DNA from: GWE2-51-13 sp041736705 | GTDB taxonomy: Bacteria > Bacillota_I > Bacilli_A > Erysipelotrichales > Erysipelotrichaceae | Reading direction: 5' to 3' | DNA length: 64,000 nucleotides | Assembly (NCBI GenBank): GCA_041736705.1 | Contig: JBGSTC010000025.1 | Coordinates: 1-64,000 of the forward strand | In this document: positions 17,582 through 25,526 of the stretch, piece after piece | Numbering within the stretch: position 1 is the stretch's first letter | How the letters are laid out: every line of letters starts with the position of its first letter | Program-made: the position numbers and the translations under genes | The notes under the pieces: model-generated | Told to the model about the DNA's origin: nothing | What the model saw: the letters and a program-made list of their open reading frames with translations, nothing else | Databases searched by the model: none

Positions 17582-17585
17582 TCAA
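17557..17585 (-). promoter_or_regulatory. Main promoter of the deoR-hxlAB-corrinoid-GRE operon
   Basis: TTGAAA (17580-17585), a 17-base spacer and a perfect TATAAT (17557-17562) read on the minus strand, 31 bases before the DeoR start. No other convincing promoter or internal terminator was seen down to the activase, consistent with one long transcript. Confidence 0.85.
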
Positions 17586-17688
17586 TCCGATTCTAGAAGA
17601 TTTTGCGAATTTTTGTCGTTTTATGTCGGAAACGAACACAGAACCGTTTATAATGAGAGAGAGGAAAAAGGGAGAACACGTAGAACAC

Positions 17689-18234
17689 ATGCCGAAAGTC
17701 AACATCACCGAAGAAGAAGCGTCCTTACGGCGGATCAACATCTTTAAAAACCGCCACCGTCAGTTTGTCTATGTGCGCAAATGGCGCAAAAAAGCCTATG
17801 TCATCAACAAGGCGGATTTCCGTTTCATCGGCTATTACCAAAACCGCATCTTCCTGGTTCTCCTGGTGTTCATGGTCCTGACCATCTTGACCAACACCGT
17901 CGCCCCTTGGCCGATCCTCGCCGCGCTGGCTAGTTGGGGGATCAGCGAAGCGGCCTTCGAATTTTTGGTCGTCCGTCATTATTCGTCGACGAAGTTCCCG
18001 GAGGACATCAAGGAGATCGGATTCGTCGCTTCGGCAATGACCGAAGACCCCAAAATCGTCAACATCAAGATCGTCTCTTATTTCGCCGTCGCACTGATGT
18101 CGGGGATCACCGCTTATGTGAGCAAATACGAGGGGATTTATCTGTTGGGGATGATCGGGATCTCGCTTTACGGATTCTTCCAGGCCGTCTTCTACATTAG
18201 CGTGCAAATGAAACGCAAGAAAGGAAACGTGTGA
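17689..18234 (+). CDS. Membrane protein of unknown function (4 predicted helices)
   Basis: The frame is open far upstream, but the credible start is MPKVNITEEE at 17689 or, less likely, the ATG at 17653. The latter overlaps a TATAAT box (17649-17654) that looks like the promoter -10. The GGAG site is about 14 bases away, which is long. The protein has about 181 residues: a charged cytoplasmic N-terminus, then two helix pairs (FLVLLVFMVLTILTNTV, WPILAALASWGISEAAFEF; IVSYFAVALMSGITAYV, IYLLGMIGISLYGFFQAVF). No family is recognised. It forms a two-gene plus-strand unit with the next gene and is divergent from the DeoR operon. Confidence 0.7.
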   Translation: MPKVNITEEEASLRRINIFKNRHRQFVYVRKWRKKAYVINKADFRFIGYYQNRIFLVLLVFMVLTILTNTVAPWPILAALASWGISEAAFEFLVVRHYSSTKFPEDIKEIGFVASAMTEDPKIVNIKIVSYFAVALMSGITAYVSKYEGIYLLGMIGISLYGFFQAVFYISVQMKRKKGNV

Positions 18235-18235
18235 C

Positions 18236-19021
18236 ATGAAAACGTATAAGGAAATGTTTGATACCCTGAGTCGTTATACCAATCTCGATTATGAGGAAGT
18301 CTATGTGGATGAACGTTATGTCGATACGCCTTATCTGAAGATCGAGGATGTATTCGACGAAACGATCGAAATGGCGAGAACGCTCACCAAAGAAGAAGCC
18401 ACGAAGTTGATCGTGCATTTGATCAAGTCGACCGAAGCCAACATCAATTGCCGTTTCACCATCTTGAAGGATTATCGTCTGGGGTATGCGGTTGAATCCG
18501 CGAAATGCGCGAAGTCGTACCTCGATGCGGCCGATGCGCTGATGACTGTGGATTTCGCGAGCTTCGTGACGACCGATCCCAATAAAATCAAAGCGATCCT
18601 GAATAAAACCAAAGCCGTGGTCGCGCAATTCATGACCACCCCGCGCACGATCGTCGTCTATGACCGCAAACCGGATTATGTCCCCGATATGATCCAGACC
18701 ACGGTCAGCCCGTCCAAGATCGTCGACTTCAATCCGTTGGACCATAGCGATACACCGCAGGAAACTTGGGGTAAATACCTGCAGGAATTCTCGGTCGGCG
18801 CCGAATTGCCGACGAAGGAAGCCTTTGAGACGTATATGAAGAATCATCGGATCGTCAAGGAATACATCAAGAACGAACCGAAATCCAAGAACATGTATAA
18901 ACACAAAGGATTCGAGAAGACCTTCAACTATGTACGTGAGACAAGACAAAGCAAGAAGGTCGGATTGATCGTATTGGGTTTGGCCATCCTTGCCGTCATC
19001 TACTTCCTGGTGTTTGCATAA
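18236..19021 (+). CDS. Tail-anchored hypothetical protein
   Basis: A 261-residue protein whose ATG follows the previous stop by one base. It is soluble and charged up to residue 235. A single C-terminal membrane helix (VGLIVLGLAILAVIYFLVFA) then ends the chain, so it is probably anchored with its bulk in the cytoplasm. I recognise no family. Together with the preceding four-helix protein it may form a membrane complex. A strong bidirectional terminator follows. Confidence 0.72.
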   Translation: MKTYKEMFDTLSRYTNLDYEEVYVDERYVDTPYLKIEDVFDETIEMARTLTKEEATKLIVHLIKSTEANINCRFTILKDYRLGYAVESAKCAKSYLDAADALMTVDFASFVTTDPNKIKAILNKTKAVVAQFMTTPRTIVVYDRKPDYVPDMIQTTVSPSKIVDFNPLDHSDTPQETWGKYLQEFSVGAELPTKEAFETYMKNHRIVKEYIKNEPKSKNMYKHKGFEKTFNYVRETRQSKKVGLIVLGLAILAVIYFLVFA

Positions 19022-19031
19022 AAACAAAAAC

Positions 19032-19079
19032 AGCCCTGATCGATGCATCGCATGAATCAGGGCTTTCTTTCGTTCTTTT
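19032..19079. terminator. Bidirectional terminator
   Basis: A 9-bp stem AGCCCTGAT / ATCAGGGCT is flanked by T-rich sequence downstream (TTTCTTTCGTTCTTTT) and A-rich sequence upstream. It can stop both the plus-strand pair and the minus-strand nanE operon. Confidence 0.8.
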
Positions 19080-19812
19080 AGTGTTTGACGTTCTCGGATT
19101 TACGCCAGTTGTCTTGATAACCGCTCAGCATGTCGACGAAACGTTTCGCGATCAGATGCGGACGGGTGATGGCTTGTCCGACGACGACCGCATGGGCACC
19201 GAGGAACACGCATTTCATCGCGTCTTCAGGGGTATAGACATGGCCTTCCATGAACACATAGGCTTCCTTCGACAATTCACGACAGAAATCGGCGAACATC
19301 CGGTAATCCGCCCCTTCGATGTGGGCGGTTTCCTTGGTGTAGCCGTAAAGGGTCGGGGCGACGATGTCGGCGCCCAGTCTTACCGCTTCCCTGGCTTCTT
19401 CGATCGTGGAGACATCGGCGAAGACCGGGACGTCGGGGAATTCCTTCTTGAATTCAGGTAGCAGATCGATCGCACGACGTCCGTCCTGATTGATCTGGAA
19501 CGTACAATCCATGGCGACGATATCGCAACCCGCTTCGATGATGTCACGGGCGCCTTGCAAGGTCGGGGTGATGAAGACATCGGTGTTGTCGAACCACATC
19601 TTATACAAACCGATCAGAGGAAGTTTGACTTTTTCCTTGATCTTGCGGATCTGTTCAGGTCCGTTGGCACGGATGCCGACCGCTCCCGCCCACTGTGCGG
19701 CTTGGGCCATGATGACCATCATTTCATCGCTGTGGATGATTTCATCGGGATAGGATTGGCAGGATACGATCAAGCCACCCTTCATTTTTTCAATCATTTC
19801 ATTTTGTTTCAC
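19078..19812 (-). CDS. nanE: N-acetylmannosamine-6-phosphate 2-epimerase (copy 1)
   Basis: A TIM-barrel enzyme converting ManNAc-6-phosphate to GlcNAc-6-phosphate. GGLIVSCQS, WAGAVGIRANGPEQI, PLIGLYK, DCTFQ, FADVSTIEEA, MEGHVYTPEDA and HAVVVGQAITRP are NanE signatures. The GTG at 19812 is preferred as start because GGGAGG lies 9 bases upstream; this overlaps the end of the DeoR gene by 14 bases. An ORF extension to 19851 has no ribosome site. It is co-transcribed with the DeoR regulator and separate from copy 2 at 26482-27174. Confidence 0.92.
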   Translation of the reverse strand: MKQNEMIEKMKGGLIVSCQSYPDEIIHSDEMMVIMAQAAQWAGAVGIRANGPEQIRKIKEKVKLPLIGLYKMWFDNTDVFITPTLQGARDIIEAGCDIVAMDCTFQINQDGRRAIDLLPEFKKEFPDVPVFADVSTIEEAREAVRLGADIVAPTLYGYTKETAHIEGADYRMFADFCRELSKEAYVFMEGHVYTPEDAMKCVFLGAHAVVVGQAITRPHLIAKRFVDMLSGYQDNWRKSENVKH

Positions 19813-20578
19813 TACGTTTTTCCTCCCAAGAGTGCAGATTATCCATCGCATGTTCGTTTTGCGGAAGCAGATCCGTGAAGACGGCTTCGAAGTCGTCCGT
19901 GGTGCAGCAGTAACAGAAAGCGCGCTGTGCGAACTTACTTGAATCGACGATCAGGAAATTACGCAACGAGTTCTTCATCGCCGCGACTTTATTGACGACC
20001 GTTTCGATGGTCGCGCTATAGACTTCCTTCGTCAGCGGGTCGACCCCTCCGGCACCGAAGAACGCCAAATCGTATCTGAATTCGGACGTCGCCTGCGTGG
20101 CCTTGCTTCCGATCGACATGTCGAAGAATGGTTCATAGGTTCCGCCGATGATCTGTACGCTGCATTGGCTGTGGCCGAGGTTGCGTACGAAACGGATGTT
20201 CGGCGTCACGATGTGGATCTTCTTGTTTTTCAGATAGGGGATCAGGAAACTCATCGTCGAACCGCCGTCGATGTAGATGCAATCTCCGTCTCTTACGATT
20301 TCGGATGCCAATTCACAGGCCTTGCGCTTCCCTTCGGTATGCATCATCGTCTTCTCGTTGATCGTCCAATCGGTCGATTCCGAAATGGTATGAAGCATAC
20401 TGTTGAGGACCGCCCCGCCGTGTTGGCGTTTCAATTTCCCTTGACGTTGAAGCTCGTCCAGATCGCGTCGGACCGTCGCCTCGGAAATGTTGAGTTCCAA
20501 CGACATCTCGCGGATGGTCACCGCGGGATGTTCCTTCAATCGATCCAGAATGTACATTAATCGTTCACTTGCTAACAT
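19799..20578 (-). CDS. DeoR-family transcriptional regulator of the nanE unit
   Basis: A 259-residue regulator with an N-terminal winged HTH (VTIREMSLELNISEATVRRDL) and the DeoR sensor domain (YIDGGSTMSFL, FFGAGGVDPLT, VDSSKFAQRAF). The ATG at 20578 is chosen because GAGG lies 8 bases upstream; the ATG two codons earlier is too close. Phased repeats at its promoter suggest autoregulation. The effector is probably an amino-sugar phosphate, inferred from the coupled nanE. Confidence 0.9.
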   Translation of the reverse strand: MLASERLMYILDRLKEHPAVTIREMSLELNISEATVRRDLDELQRQGKLKRQHGGAVLNSMLHTISESTDWTINEKTMMHTEGKRKACELASEIVRDGDCIYIDGGSTMSFLIPYLKNKKIHIVTPNIRFVRNLGHSQCSVQIIGGTYEPFFDMSIGSKATQATSEFRYDLAFFGAGGVDPLTKEVYSATIETVVNKVAAMKNSLRNFLIVDSSKFAQRAFCYCCTTDDFEAVFTDLLPQNEHAMDNLHSWEEKRSETK

Positions 20579-20598
20579 GCGCATCGCCTCTTTCTTTC

Positions 20599-20629
20599 AT
20601 TATATTCCAAATTCTGTCATAGGTGTTAA
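20599..20629 (-). promoter_or_regulatory. Promoter of the deoR-nanE unit
   Basis: A minus-strand TATAAT (20599-20604) with a TTAACA candidate -35 (20624-20629) at a 19-base spacing, slightly long. Confidence 0.55.
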
Positions 20630-20650
20630 CATTCTGACATTTTCTGTCAC
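20611..20650. repeat. Three phased decamers ATTCTGTCAT: candidate DeoR operator
   Basis: ATTCTGTCAT (20611), ATTCTGACAT (20631) and TTTCTGTCAC (20641) start at exact multiples of 10 bases. They cover the promoter spacer and the stretch just upstream of the -35 box. The rest of the 310-base gap (20579-20888) is AT-rich, holds the divergent promoter at 20667, and shows no gene. Confidence 0.6.
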
Positions 20651-20666
20651 TTTTTTTCATCTTTTT

Positions 20667-20696
20667 TTGACATTCCTTGTGAAATGTGTGGATACT
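20667..20696 (+). promoter_or_regulatory. Divergent plus-strand promoter
   Basis: TTGACA (20667-20672), 18 bases, GATACT (20691-20696). It would give a leader of about 190 bases before the gene at 20889; no closer promoter is convincing. Confidence 0.45.
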
Positions 20697-20888
20697 TTTA
20701 GATTATATCACGGAATTTTCACATAAAAGCGATGTTTCAAACAAGAATGCACATTTTTCTCTGTCATTTTCAAAATTTCTCTCATCATCGTTTTTAAGAA
20801 GTTTGCAAAATCTTCTAAAATCGTTCAAATCCCTGCTCAAAAGTCCGAAAAATAAAGTATCATTAAAGAAGAGAAACGAGGAAGAGCC

Positions 20889-21785
20889 ATGAAAATCTGT
20901 TATCTACTGCAAGGCCGGGACGAACCCGAGATCGCGCTGCAGTACGCGGTCGCACTGAGTAAGGAAGACTACGTCGTATTGTCGCTCAACGACGACAAGT
21001 GGCGTAACGAAGCGTATTTCACCTTGGTTAAAAACCCCAATATCCTGCTTTCGACGTCGACCCCCTTCGCACAAGAAGGCGACCTCTCTTCGGCGCGTTG
21101 CTGGTTGTATCAGATGAAGGACGCCCTTGAGAAATATGATTTCGACCTCTGCGTCAACCTGACCGAGAAAACCTTTCCGACGGGATCACGCGAAGCTTGG
21201 GTGAAGATGCTTGGCGACCAACAAATCGCCAACGCCATCCGCTTCGACCGCGACAGCGAGACGGACCTTGTTTTCGCCGCGACGATCAAGCGCTACTACA
21301 TGTCGACCAACTCGAATAAATTCGCGGTTTCCGAGAAGTTCAGAAAGAATGCGCGACGTACCGCGAATCTGATTTATGCCTTGGGTTTTCGCCGCAAGTT
21401 GACGGATGTGGTCTATGAAGGCGAACCTTGGTTCGTTTTCGACAAGAACACCGCAAGTAACTTCAGCGCCAACCTCGTCTACCTGACGGAACACTTCTTG
21501 CTGGGATGGTATCCCGAGCGCGTCATCTTCCATACGATGTGGAAGAAATTCCTGGGACACAAGCAGATCGAGAACACGAACTTCGTCCAAACCGAACCGA
21601 CGGATGAAGCGAAATATTTCAAAAAATACGACGTCCTGCCGGCGCGTAAAGAGATCGCCGAGATTCTCAAACAATACCAACCCCTCTATGTCCCACCCTA
21701 TGAATTCATTGCGGATGAGATCGTCGAGGAAGACAACCGAAGCGTCGTCAACCGGATGATCGACCGATTTAAAGGAAAACAATAG
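20889..21785 (+). CDS. Hypothetical protein, possibly GT14-like glycosyltransferase
   Basis: A 298-residue soluble protein with a good GAGGAAG ribosome site. The opening MKICYLLQGRDEPEIALQYA, the segment ALEKYDFDLCVNLTEKTFPT and the later PERVIFHTMWKKFLGHKQIE recall the layout of bacterial core-2/I-branching (GT14) glycosyltransferases, where YDYFxxLSGQDxP and a DE-FFQT segment are conserved. The similarity is by eye and weak, so a different nucleotide-sugar enzyme or a non-enzyme is possible. It stands alone between two terminator/promoter regions, surrounded by sugar-phosphate genes. Confidence 0.7.
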   Translation: MKICYLLQGRDEPEIALQYAVALSKEDYVVLSLNDDKWRNEAYFTLVKNPNILLSTSTPFAQEGDLSSARCWLYQMKDALEKYDFDLCVNLTEKTFPTGSREAWVKMLGDQQIANAIRFDRDSETDLVFAATIKRYYMSTNSNKFAVSEKFRKNARRTANLIYALGFRRKLTDVVYEGEPWFVFDKNTASNFSANLVYLTEHFLLGWYPERVIFHTMWKKFLGHKQIENTNFVQTEPTDEAKYFKKYDVLPARKEIAEILKQYQPLYVPPYEFIADEIVEEDNRSVVNRMIDRFKGKQ

Positions 21786-21790
21786 AAAAA

Positions 21791-21819
21791 AAGAAGTTCG
21801 CTCGCGCGGACTTCTTTTC
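21791..21819. terminator. Bidirectional terminator
   Basis: The 9-bp stem GAAGTTCGC / GCGGACTTC (one G-U pair) with a TCGC loop has TTTTC downstream on the plus strand and a run of T on the minus strand. It serves the converging genes on both sides. Confidence 0.8.
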
Positions 21820-22891
21820 ATTCTTCCCTGACTTTCAATTGTTTTTGATAATCGGCGAACACGACGGTTCCGATGTCTCCATAATCCTTCAGCCTCGCCC
21901 AAGCGATAATGCAGGCATGGACGACGGGAAAGAATTGTGCCGTCGTATAATGTTTGGAGGATACGATCTCCAGCGATAAGCCCTCACGCGGCGCCCCCTG
22001 CCCGATCCAGAGTACGTCATGCCCTCTTTCTTGGATGACGGGATAAACACGCCGGACGAATGCTTCGCTCTTGCCATCCACCAATAGGATGACCAGATTG
22101 TCTTTGGGATCGGTGGCACAGATGCCATGGAGGAACTCCTCGGTTTCGACCGCGAGGGAGAAACGTCCTTGGACTTCGATCGATTTGATCGCGAATTCCA
22201 TGGCGGTTTCGACCAAGTCGGCAGTTCCCAAAACGGAGATCGTTTTCGCCTTTTCAAATACATCCACATTCTTTTCGACCCAATTCGTCGCCTGAGACGC
22301 CAATTCATCATAACGCAGGGTCAAAGCGCGGATCTCTTCGATGTTATCGTGAAGCTCCGTCTTCGTTATCCGGACATTATGGTATGCAAGTCCAAGGATG
22401 ACGATCCAAAACGCATAAAGAAGACCGATGACCCCGGTGACTTTATAGCCGACATGTTCGACACATTCGGGAAAAACAAGGGGGAATTCCGCTTCTTTGG
22501 CGACGGGTGAACCTTCCGTCGCGGTTAAGGAGATCGTTCGAGCGTTCTTCGCTCTCGCAAGTCGTATGCTTTCAACCACTTCATGGCTGGTTCCGGTTTG
22601 GGAGATCGCAACGACGATGTCGTCGGGACGCACCGCATCCACCAGACCATGGGTGAAGGAATACGGGGTAACACACAAGGGCAGGATGCCAAGTACGCTT
22701 ACCGACAAGAAGGAAGCGATTCTCGCACCTTCGCGGGAAGATCCGTTTCCGATGAAATAAAGACGGGTTGATTCATGGATGGGTAGTTCGATCAATTTCG
22801 AAACGATCTCGTCATGACGATCCAGAATCGAAAGCAGATTCGTTTGAGTCGATTTCAAATAACCGGTCATTAATTCGATTTCGTGTTTCAT
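21818..22891 (-). CDS. Double-SIS sugar-phosphate isomerase/deaminase (AgaS/GlmS-C-like)
   Basis: A 357-residue protein with two SIS domains. The first has FIGNGSSREGARIASFL and SQTGTSHEVVE, the second SVLGTADLVETAMEFAIK and an ETEEFLHG segment as in the isomerase half of GlmS. Proteins of this layout (AgaS, FrlB, GlmS C-terminal half) deaminate or isomerise amino-sugar 6-phosphates. Because the window has two nanE genes and nagA but no nagB, this is the best candidate for converting glucosamine-6-phosphate to fructose-6-phosphate; that is inference. Its ATG overlaps the stop of the small membrane protein gene upstream. Confidence 0.85.
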   Translation of the reverse strand: MKHEIELMTGYLKSTQTNLLSILDRHDEIVSKLIELPIHESTRLYFIGNGSSREGARIASFLSVSVLGILPLCVTPYSFTHGLVDAVRPDDIVVAISQTGTSHEVVESIRLARAKNARTISLTATEGSPVAKEAEFPLVFPECVEHVGYKVTGVIGLLYAFWIVILGLAYHNVRITKTELHDNIEEIRALTLRYDELASQATNWVEKNVDVFEKAKTISVLGTADLVETAMEFAIKSIEVQGRFSLAVETEEFLHGICATDPKDNLVILLVDGKSEAFVRRVYPVIQERGHDVLWIGQGAPREGLSLEIVSSKHYTTAQFFPVVHACIIAWARLKDYGDIGTVVFADYQKQLKVREE

Positions 22892-23217
22892 TTCACCTTA
22901 CCGCCTGTTTTCGAATTGAGTTGGTCGATCAACGAAAGGACGTGTTTACGTCCGTTGATCAGTGCGACCACGACCAAACCCGAGAAGAACAGCGCACACG
23001 CGCCGATCGCCGTGGCGACCCATGCGATGGGTTGACGAGTCGCGACGCTGATATTGGGGAGAAACGCATCGCTGACGCCCGAGAAACCCCAGAACGAGAT
23101 CAAGGCGCAGACCAGCACCAACAACGTACTCAACAAGAACCAAATCCTCATTTGACGCAAATAAATGTTTTTGGTTAAGATTTCTTGACGCAAACGTTCG
23201 ATTTCCGTTTTTTTCAT
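22888..23217 (-). CDS. Small two-helix membrane protein
   Basis: A 109-residue protein: basic coil (MKKTEIERLRQEILTK), helix IWFLLSTLLVLVCALISFWG, a short outside loop, helix WVATAIGACALFFSGLVVVALI, then a basic tail. No family is recognised. It follows the PTS IID gene after a hairpin terminator and is translationally coupled to the double-SIS gene, so it is probably made at a lower level than the transporter. Confidence 0.7.
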   Translation of the reverse strand: MKKTEIERLRQEILTKNIYLRQMRIWFLLSTLLVLVCALISFWGFSGVSDAFLPNISVATRQPIAWVATAIGACALFFSGLVVVALINGRKHVLSLIDQLNSKTGGKVK

Positions 23218-23240
23218 CGCTTTGACTCCTTTGAAAGAAA

Positions 23241-23262
23241 AGCCCCGCCGCTAAGCAGGGCT
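23241..23262 (-). terminator. Hairpin terminator between PTS IID and the downstream pair
   Basis: On the minus strand the stem AGCCCTGC / GCGGGGCT (8 bp, one G-U) is followed by TTTTCTTTC. No separate promoter is visible downstream, so partial read-through is likely and would set the expression ratio. Confidence 0.7.
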
Positions 23263-23280
23263 TTTTCAACGAATGATAGA

Positions 23281-24138
23281 TTAGTAAGACAGACCCGGGT
23301 CGAAGAAGCCGATCAGAACGCCGACCAATGCGACGACAACGAGAATCAACATGACCGTGATCGGAGACATTTTTTTCTTCGTCATCAGATACCAGGTGAA
23401 CAATACGGTCAACAAGGACAAGACGTTCGGGAAAATCCCGTTCAGGGTGTCTTGCAGACGGAGGACATTCGCGACTTGTTCGCCGGCGGCATTGTAGTAG
23501 GTGCCGAGGTCGAATTTCAACGCGGTGGATACGCCGATCCAGGAAGCGGCCAAGGAACCGATAACGATGGTACCGACCATAACCATGGATTCACGGAACG
23601 CCGTCGCTTGTTCGCCGATAACGACATCGACAGCACGGCCGCCCAGTTCGTAGCCTTTGTCAAAGATATACTTCATGAAGAACGTCATGGTTCCGATATA
23701 GACGATCGCATAGAAGATCGCGCCTAACGGAGAACCATCGGTGGATAAACCTAAAGCGATGGACAACAAGATCGGGATATAGGTGCCCGGAATCAAGGAG
23801 TCGCCGATACCGGCTAACGGACCCATCAAACCAGCGCGGATACCATTGATCATTTCATCGTCGATTTCTTCATGTCCGTTTGCACGGGCTTCTTCCAAAC
23901 CGACGGAGATGCCGACAACCATCGAGCCGATTTGCGGTTCGGTGTTGAAGAACGGAGTATAGGTCTTCAAAGAGCGTAGACGATGCGTGTCGTCTTTGTA
24001 CAATTCTTTGATAACCGGAATCATCGCACACATAAAGCCAAACGTCTGCATGTGTTGGTGGGTGAATCCAGTCAAGTTTCCATTATACCACCACCAGAAT
24101 GCTGAATCTTTCGTCTTTTTAGTTAATTTAACGCTCAT
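23281..24138 (-). CDS. PTS mannose/fructose/sorbose-family component IID
   Basis: An integral membrane subunit of a mannose-type PTS. FMCAMIPVIKELY, NTEPQIGSMVVGISVGLEEARANG, GLMGPLAGIGDSLIPGT and the C-terminal helices are typical of IID. The ATG at 24138 is chosen because AGGAGG lies 9 bases upstream; the longer frame into IIC has no ribosome site. With IIC it forms the channel that imports the sugar while the B subunit phosphorylates it. ManNAc is a plausible substrate because nanE copy 2 lies in the same gene string; this is inferred. Confidence 0.95.
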   Translation of the reverse strand: MSVKLTKKTKDSAFWWWYNGNLTGFTHQHMQTFGFMCAMIPVIKELYKDDTHRLRSLKTYTPFFNTEPQIGSMVVGISVGLEEARANGHEEIDDEMINGIRAGLMGPLAGIGDSLIPGTYIPILLSIALGLSTDGSPLGAIFYAIVYIGTMTFFMKYIFDKGYELGGRAVDVVIGEQATAFRESMVMVGTIVIGSLAASWIGVSTALKFDLGTYYNAAGEQVANVLRLQDTLNGIFPNVLSLLTVLFTWYLMTKKKMSPITVMLILVVVALVGVLIGFFDPGLSY

Positions 24139-24139
24139 C

Positions 24140-24964
24140 TTAGAGATCCTCCTCATGGGAAGCGGACTTCTTACCGGCTCCAACCATAATAATCTTGTAA
24201 TTCAAGAAGGCAATCATAGCGCCGACGAACGCGGCTCCGACCAAGTTGATCTTCAATGCTGCGGCGAGAGTGAAGCCGAAGAAGAAGATGATAAGGTCGA
24301 CTGGATTCTGAACGACTTGTTTCAACAGGATCCCGATACCAACGGCCGGTAGTAACGAACCGAGGGTGAACATCGTCTTCATCGGGATACCATCCATCGG
24401 CAACCATTCTTTCAAGTTCGCGACGATATCGGTACCATAGTAGGTAATGAAGAACGTCGGAAGGAAAGCGATGACGAAGTGGGAAATCAACGGGAAGATG
24501 AAGTTCGTAAGATAGATGATTCTGTAATTCAGTTTGTCGATGGCTTTCCAACCGATTTGTTGCCAAATCAAGTTCATCGTCGCGGTGGAATAGAACATGA
24601 CGGTTCCGACCGTACCGACCAAAGCACCGATGGAAACGGCCAAACCGGCTCCTTGCGCTGATGCAGGATTCAAACCGGCGCCCTTAACGGCAGCAACCGC
24701 CAACGGGATACCGATATACGAAACGGCACGCAAGTCTGCGGAAACGGTTCCGCCCGGAGTAACCAACGCGATGTAAACGACTTGGATCGCGGCTCCGACC
24801 ATGATGGACGTCTTCACGTCACCTAGGATCAAACCGACGATAAGAGATGCGACCAACGGTCTGGATAAGGTGTACCAAGAGTACGTCGTACCAAGAGCGC
24901 CGATGACGGATGTCAGCGATGCCATGACCGCTAACAATAAGGCTTGAAAGATATTAATCTCCAT
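24140..24964 (-). CDS. PTS mannose/fructose/sorbose-family component IIC
   Basis: A 274-residue multi-helix permease subunit. SRPLVASLIVGLILGD, GAAIQVVYIALVTPGGTVSADLRAVSYIG and GSLLPAVGIGILLKQ are IIC signatures of the mannose family. The start follows GGGAGGG by a few bases. It ends two bases before the IID start codon. IIA, IIB, IIC and IID are separate genes here, all in one operon. Confidence 0.95.
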   Translation of the reverse strand: MEINIFQALLLAVMASLTSVIGALGTTYSWYTLSRPLVASLIVGLILGDVKTSIMVGAAIQVVYIALVTPGGTVSADLRAVSYIGIPLAVAAVKGAGLNPASAQGAGLAVSIGALVGTVGTVMFYSTATMNLIWQQIGWKAIDKLNYRIIYLTNFIFPLISHFVIAFLPTFFITYYGTDIVANLKEWLPMDGIPMKTMFTLGSLLPAVGIGILLKQVVQNPVDLIIFFFGFTLAAALKINLVGAAFVGAMIAFLNYKIIMVGAGKKSASHEEDL

Positions 24965-25022
24965 AAAACCCTCCCTTTCTTTCAGGTTTTTAAGCTATCA
25001 ATCTCGGATAAACAAGTCACTC

Positions 25023-25517
25023 TCACTTGTATCCGAACATTGAACGGAATTTAGGCCAGTAACCGACCGCGTCTTCTTTGACGAGCGCGAACAGGATTTC
25101 ATAACCGGCTTGGTGGATTTTCTCGAATGCATCTGCTTCGTTTTGCATCAGAGATTGGTTGTTCCCGATCTTAACGGCACCGGGACGGTCGTTGGCGGGT
25201 CCGACACAGACCAGTTTCGGTCCGGGCTTGAATCCGTCGTCGACAAGGATCTTCGCCATCAGCATCGGTTCCTTGGTGATCAAGAAATAGTTCTTCTGGC
25301 TTTGCAGGACTTTGTCGCATTTTTCCAACCATTCGGCGTACGTCCAGATGTAGGTCGGTTTGCCGGTGGCGGACAAGAACGAAGCTTTGATGAACGATGT
25401 GTTCGCCGCATGGTCGTTGACCGCTACGATCGCATCGCAGGGGTATTCCTTCGACCAACGGGTGGTGATTTGACCGTGGATAATCCGGTCATCGACGCGT
25501 AAGAATGTAATTGCCAT
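25023..25517 (-). CDS. PTS mannose/fructose/sorbose-family component IIB
   Basis: A 164-residue cytoplasmic phosphotransfer subunit. RVDDRIIHGQI contains the phosphorylated histidine (H14). VNDHAANTSFIKASFLSATG follows as in ManX/SorB-type IIB proteins. It passes phosphate from IIA to the incoming sugar. The start has an ideal AGGAGG site. The 58-base gap to IIC holds only its ribosome site. Confidence 0.95.
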   Translation of the reverse strand: MAITFLRVDDRIIHGQITTRWSKEYPCDAIVAVNDHAANTSFIKASFLSATGKPTYIWTYAEWLEKCDKVLQSQKNYFLITKEPMLMAKILVDDGFKPGPKLVCVGPANDRPGAVKIGNNQSLMQNEADAFEKIHQAGYEILFALVKEDAVGYWPKFRSMFGYK

Positions 25518-25526
25518 ACTAACCTC

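Noticed and set aside
16990..17688. Upstream extension of the plus-strand membrane-protein frame
   Set aside because: It lies entirely opposite the DeoR coding sequence and its operon promoter; a later start after the -10 box is more sensible.
18197..19048. 283-codon minus-strand frame opposite the tail-anchored protein
   Set aside because: Its translation is rich in His, Asp, Arg and Phe with no domain, typical of the antisense of a real gene; the plus-strand gene has a proper start, membrane helix and terminator.
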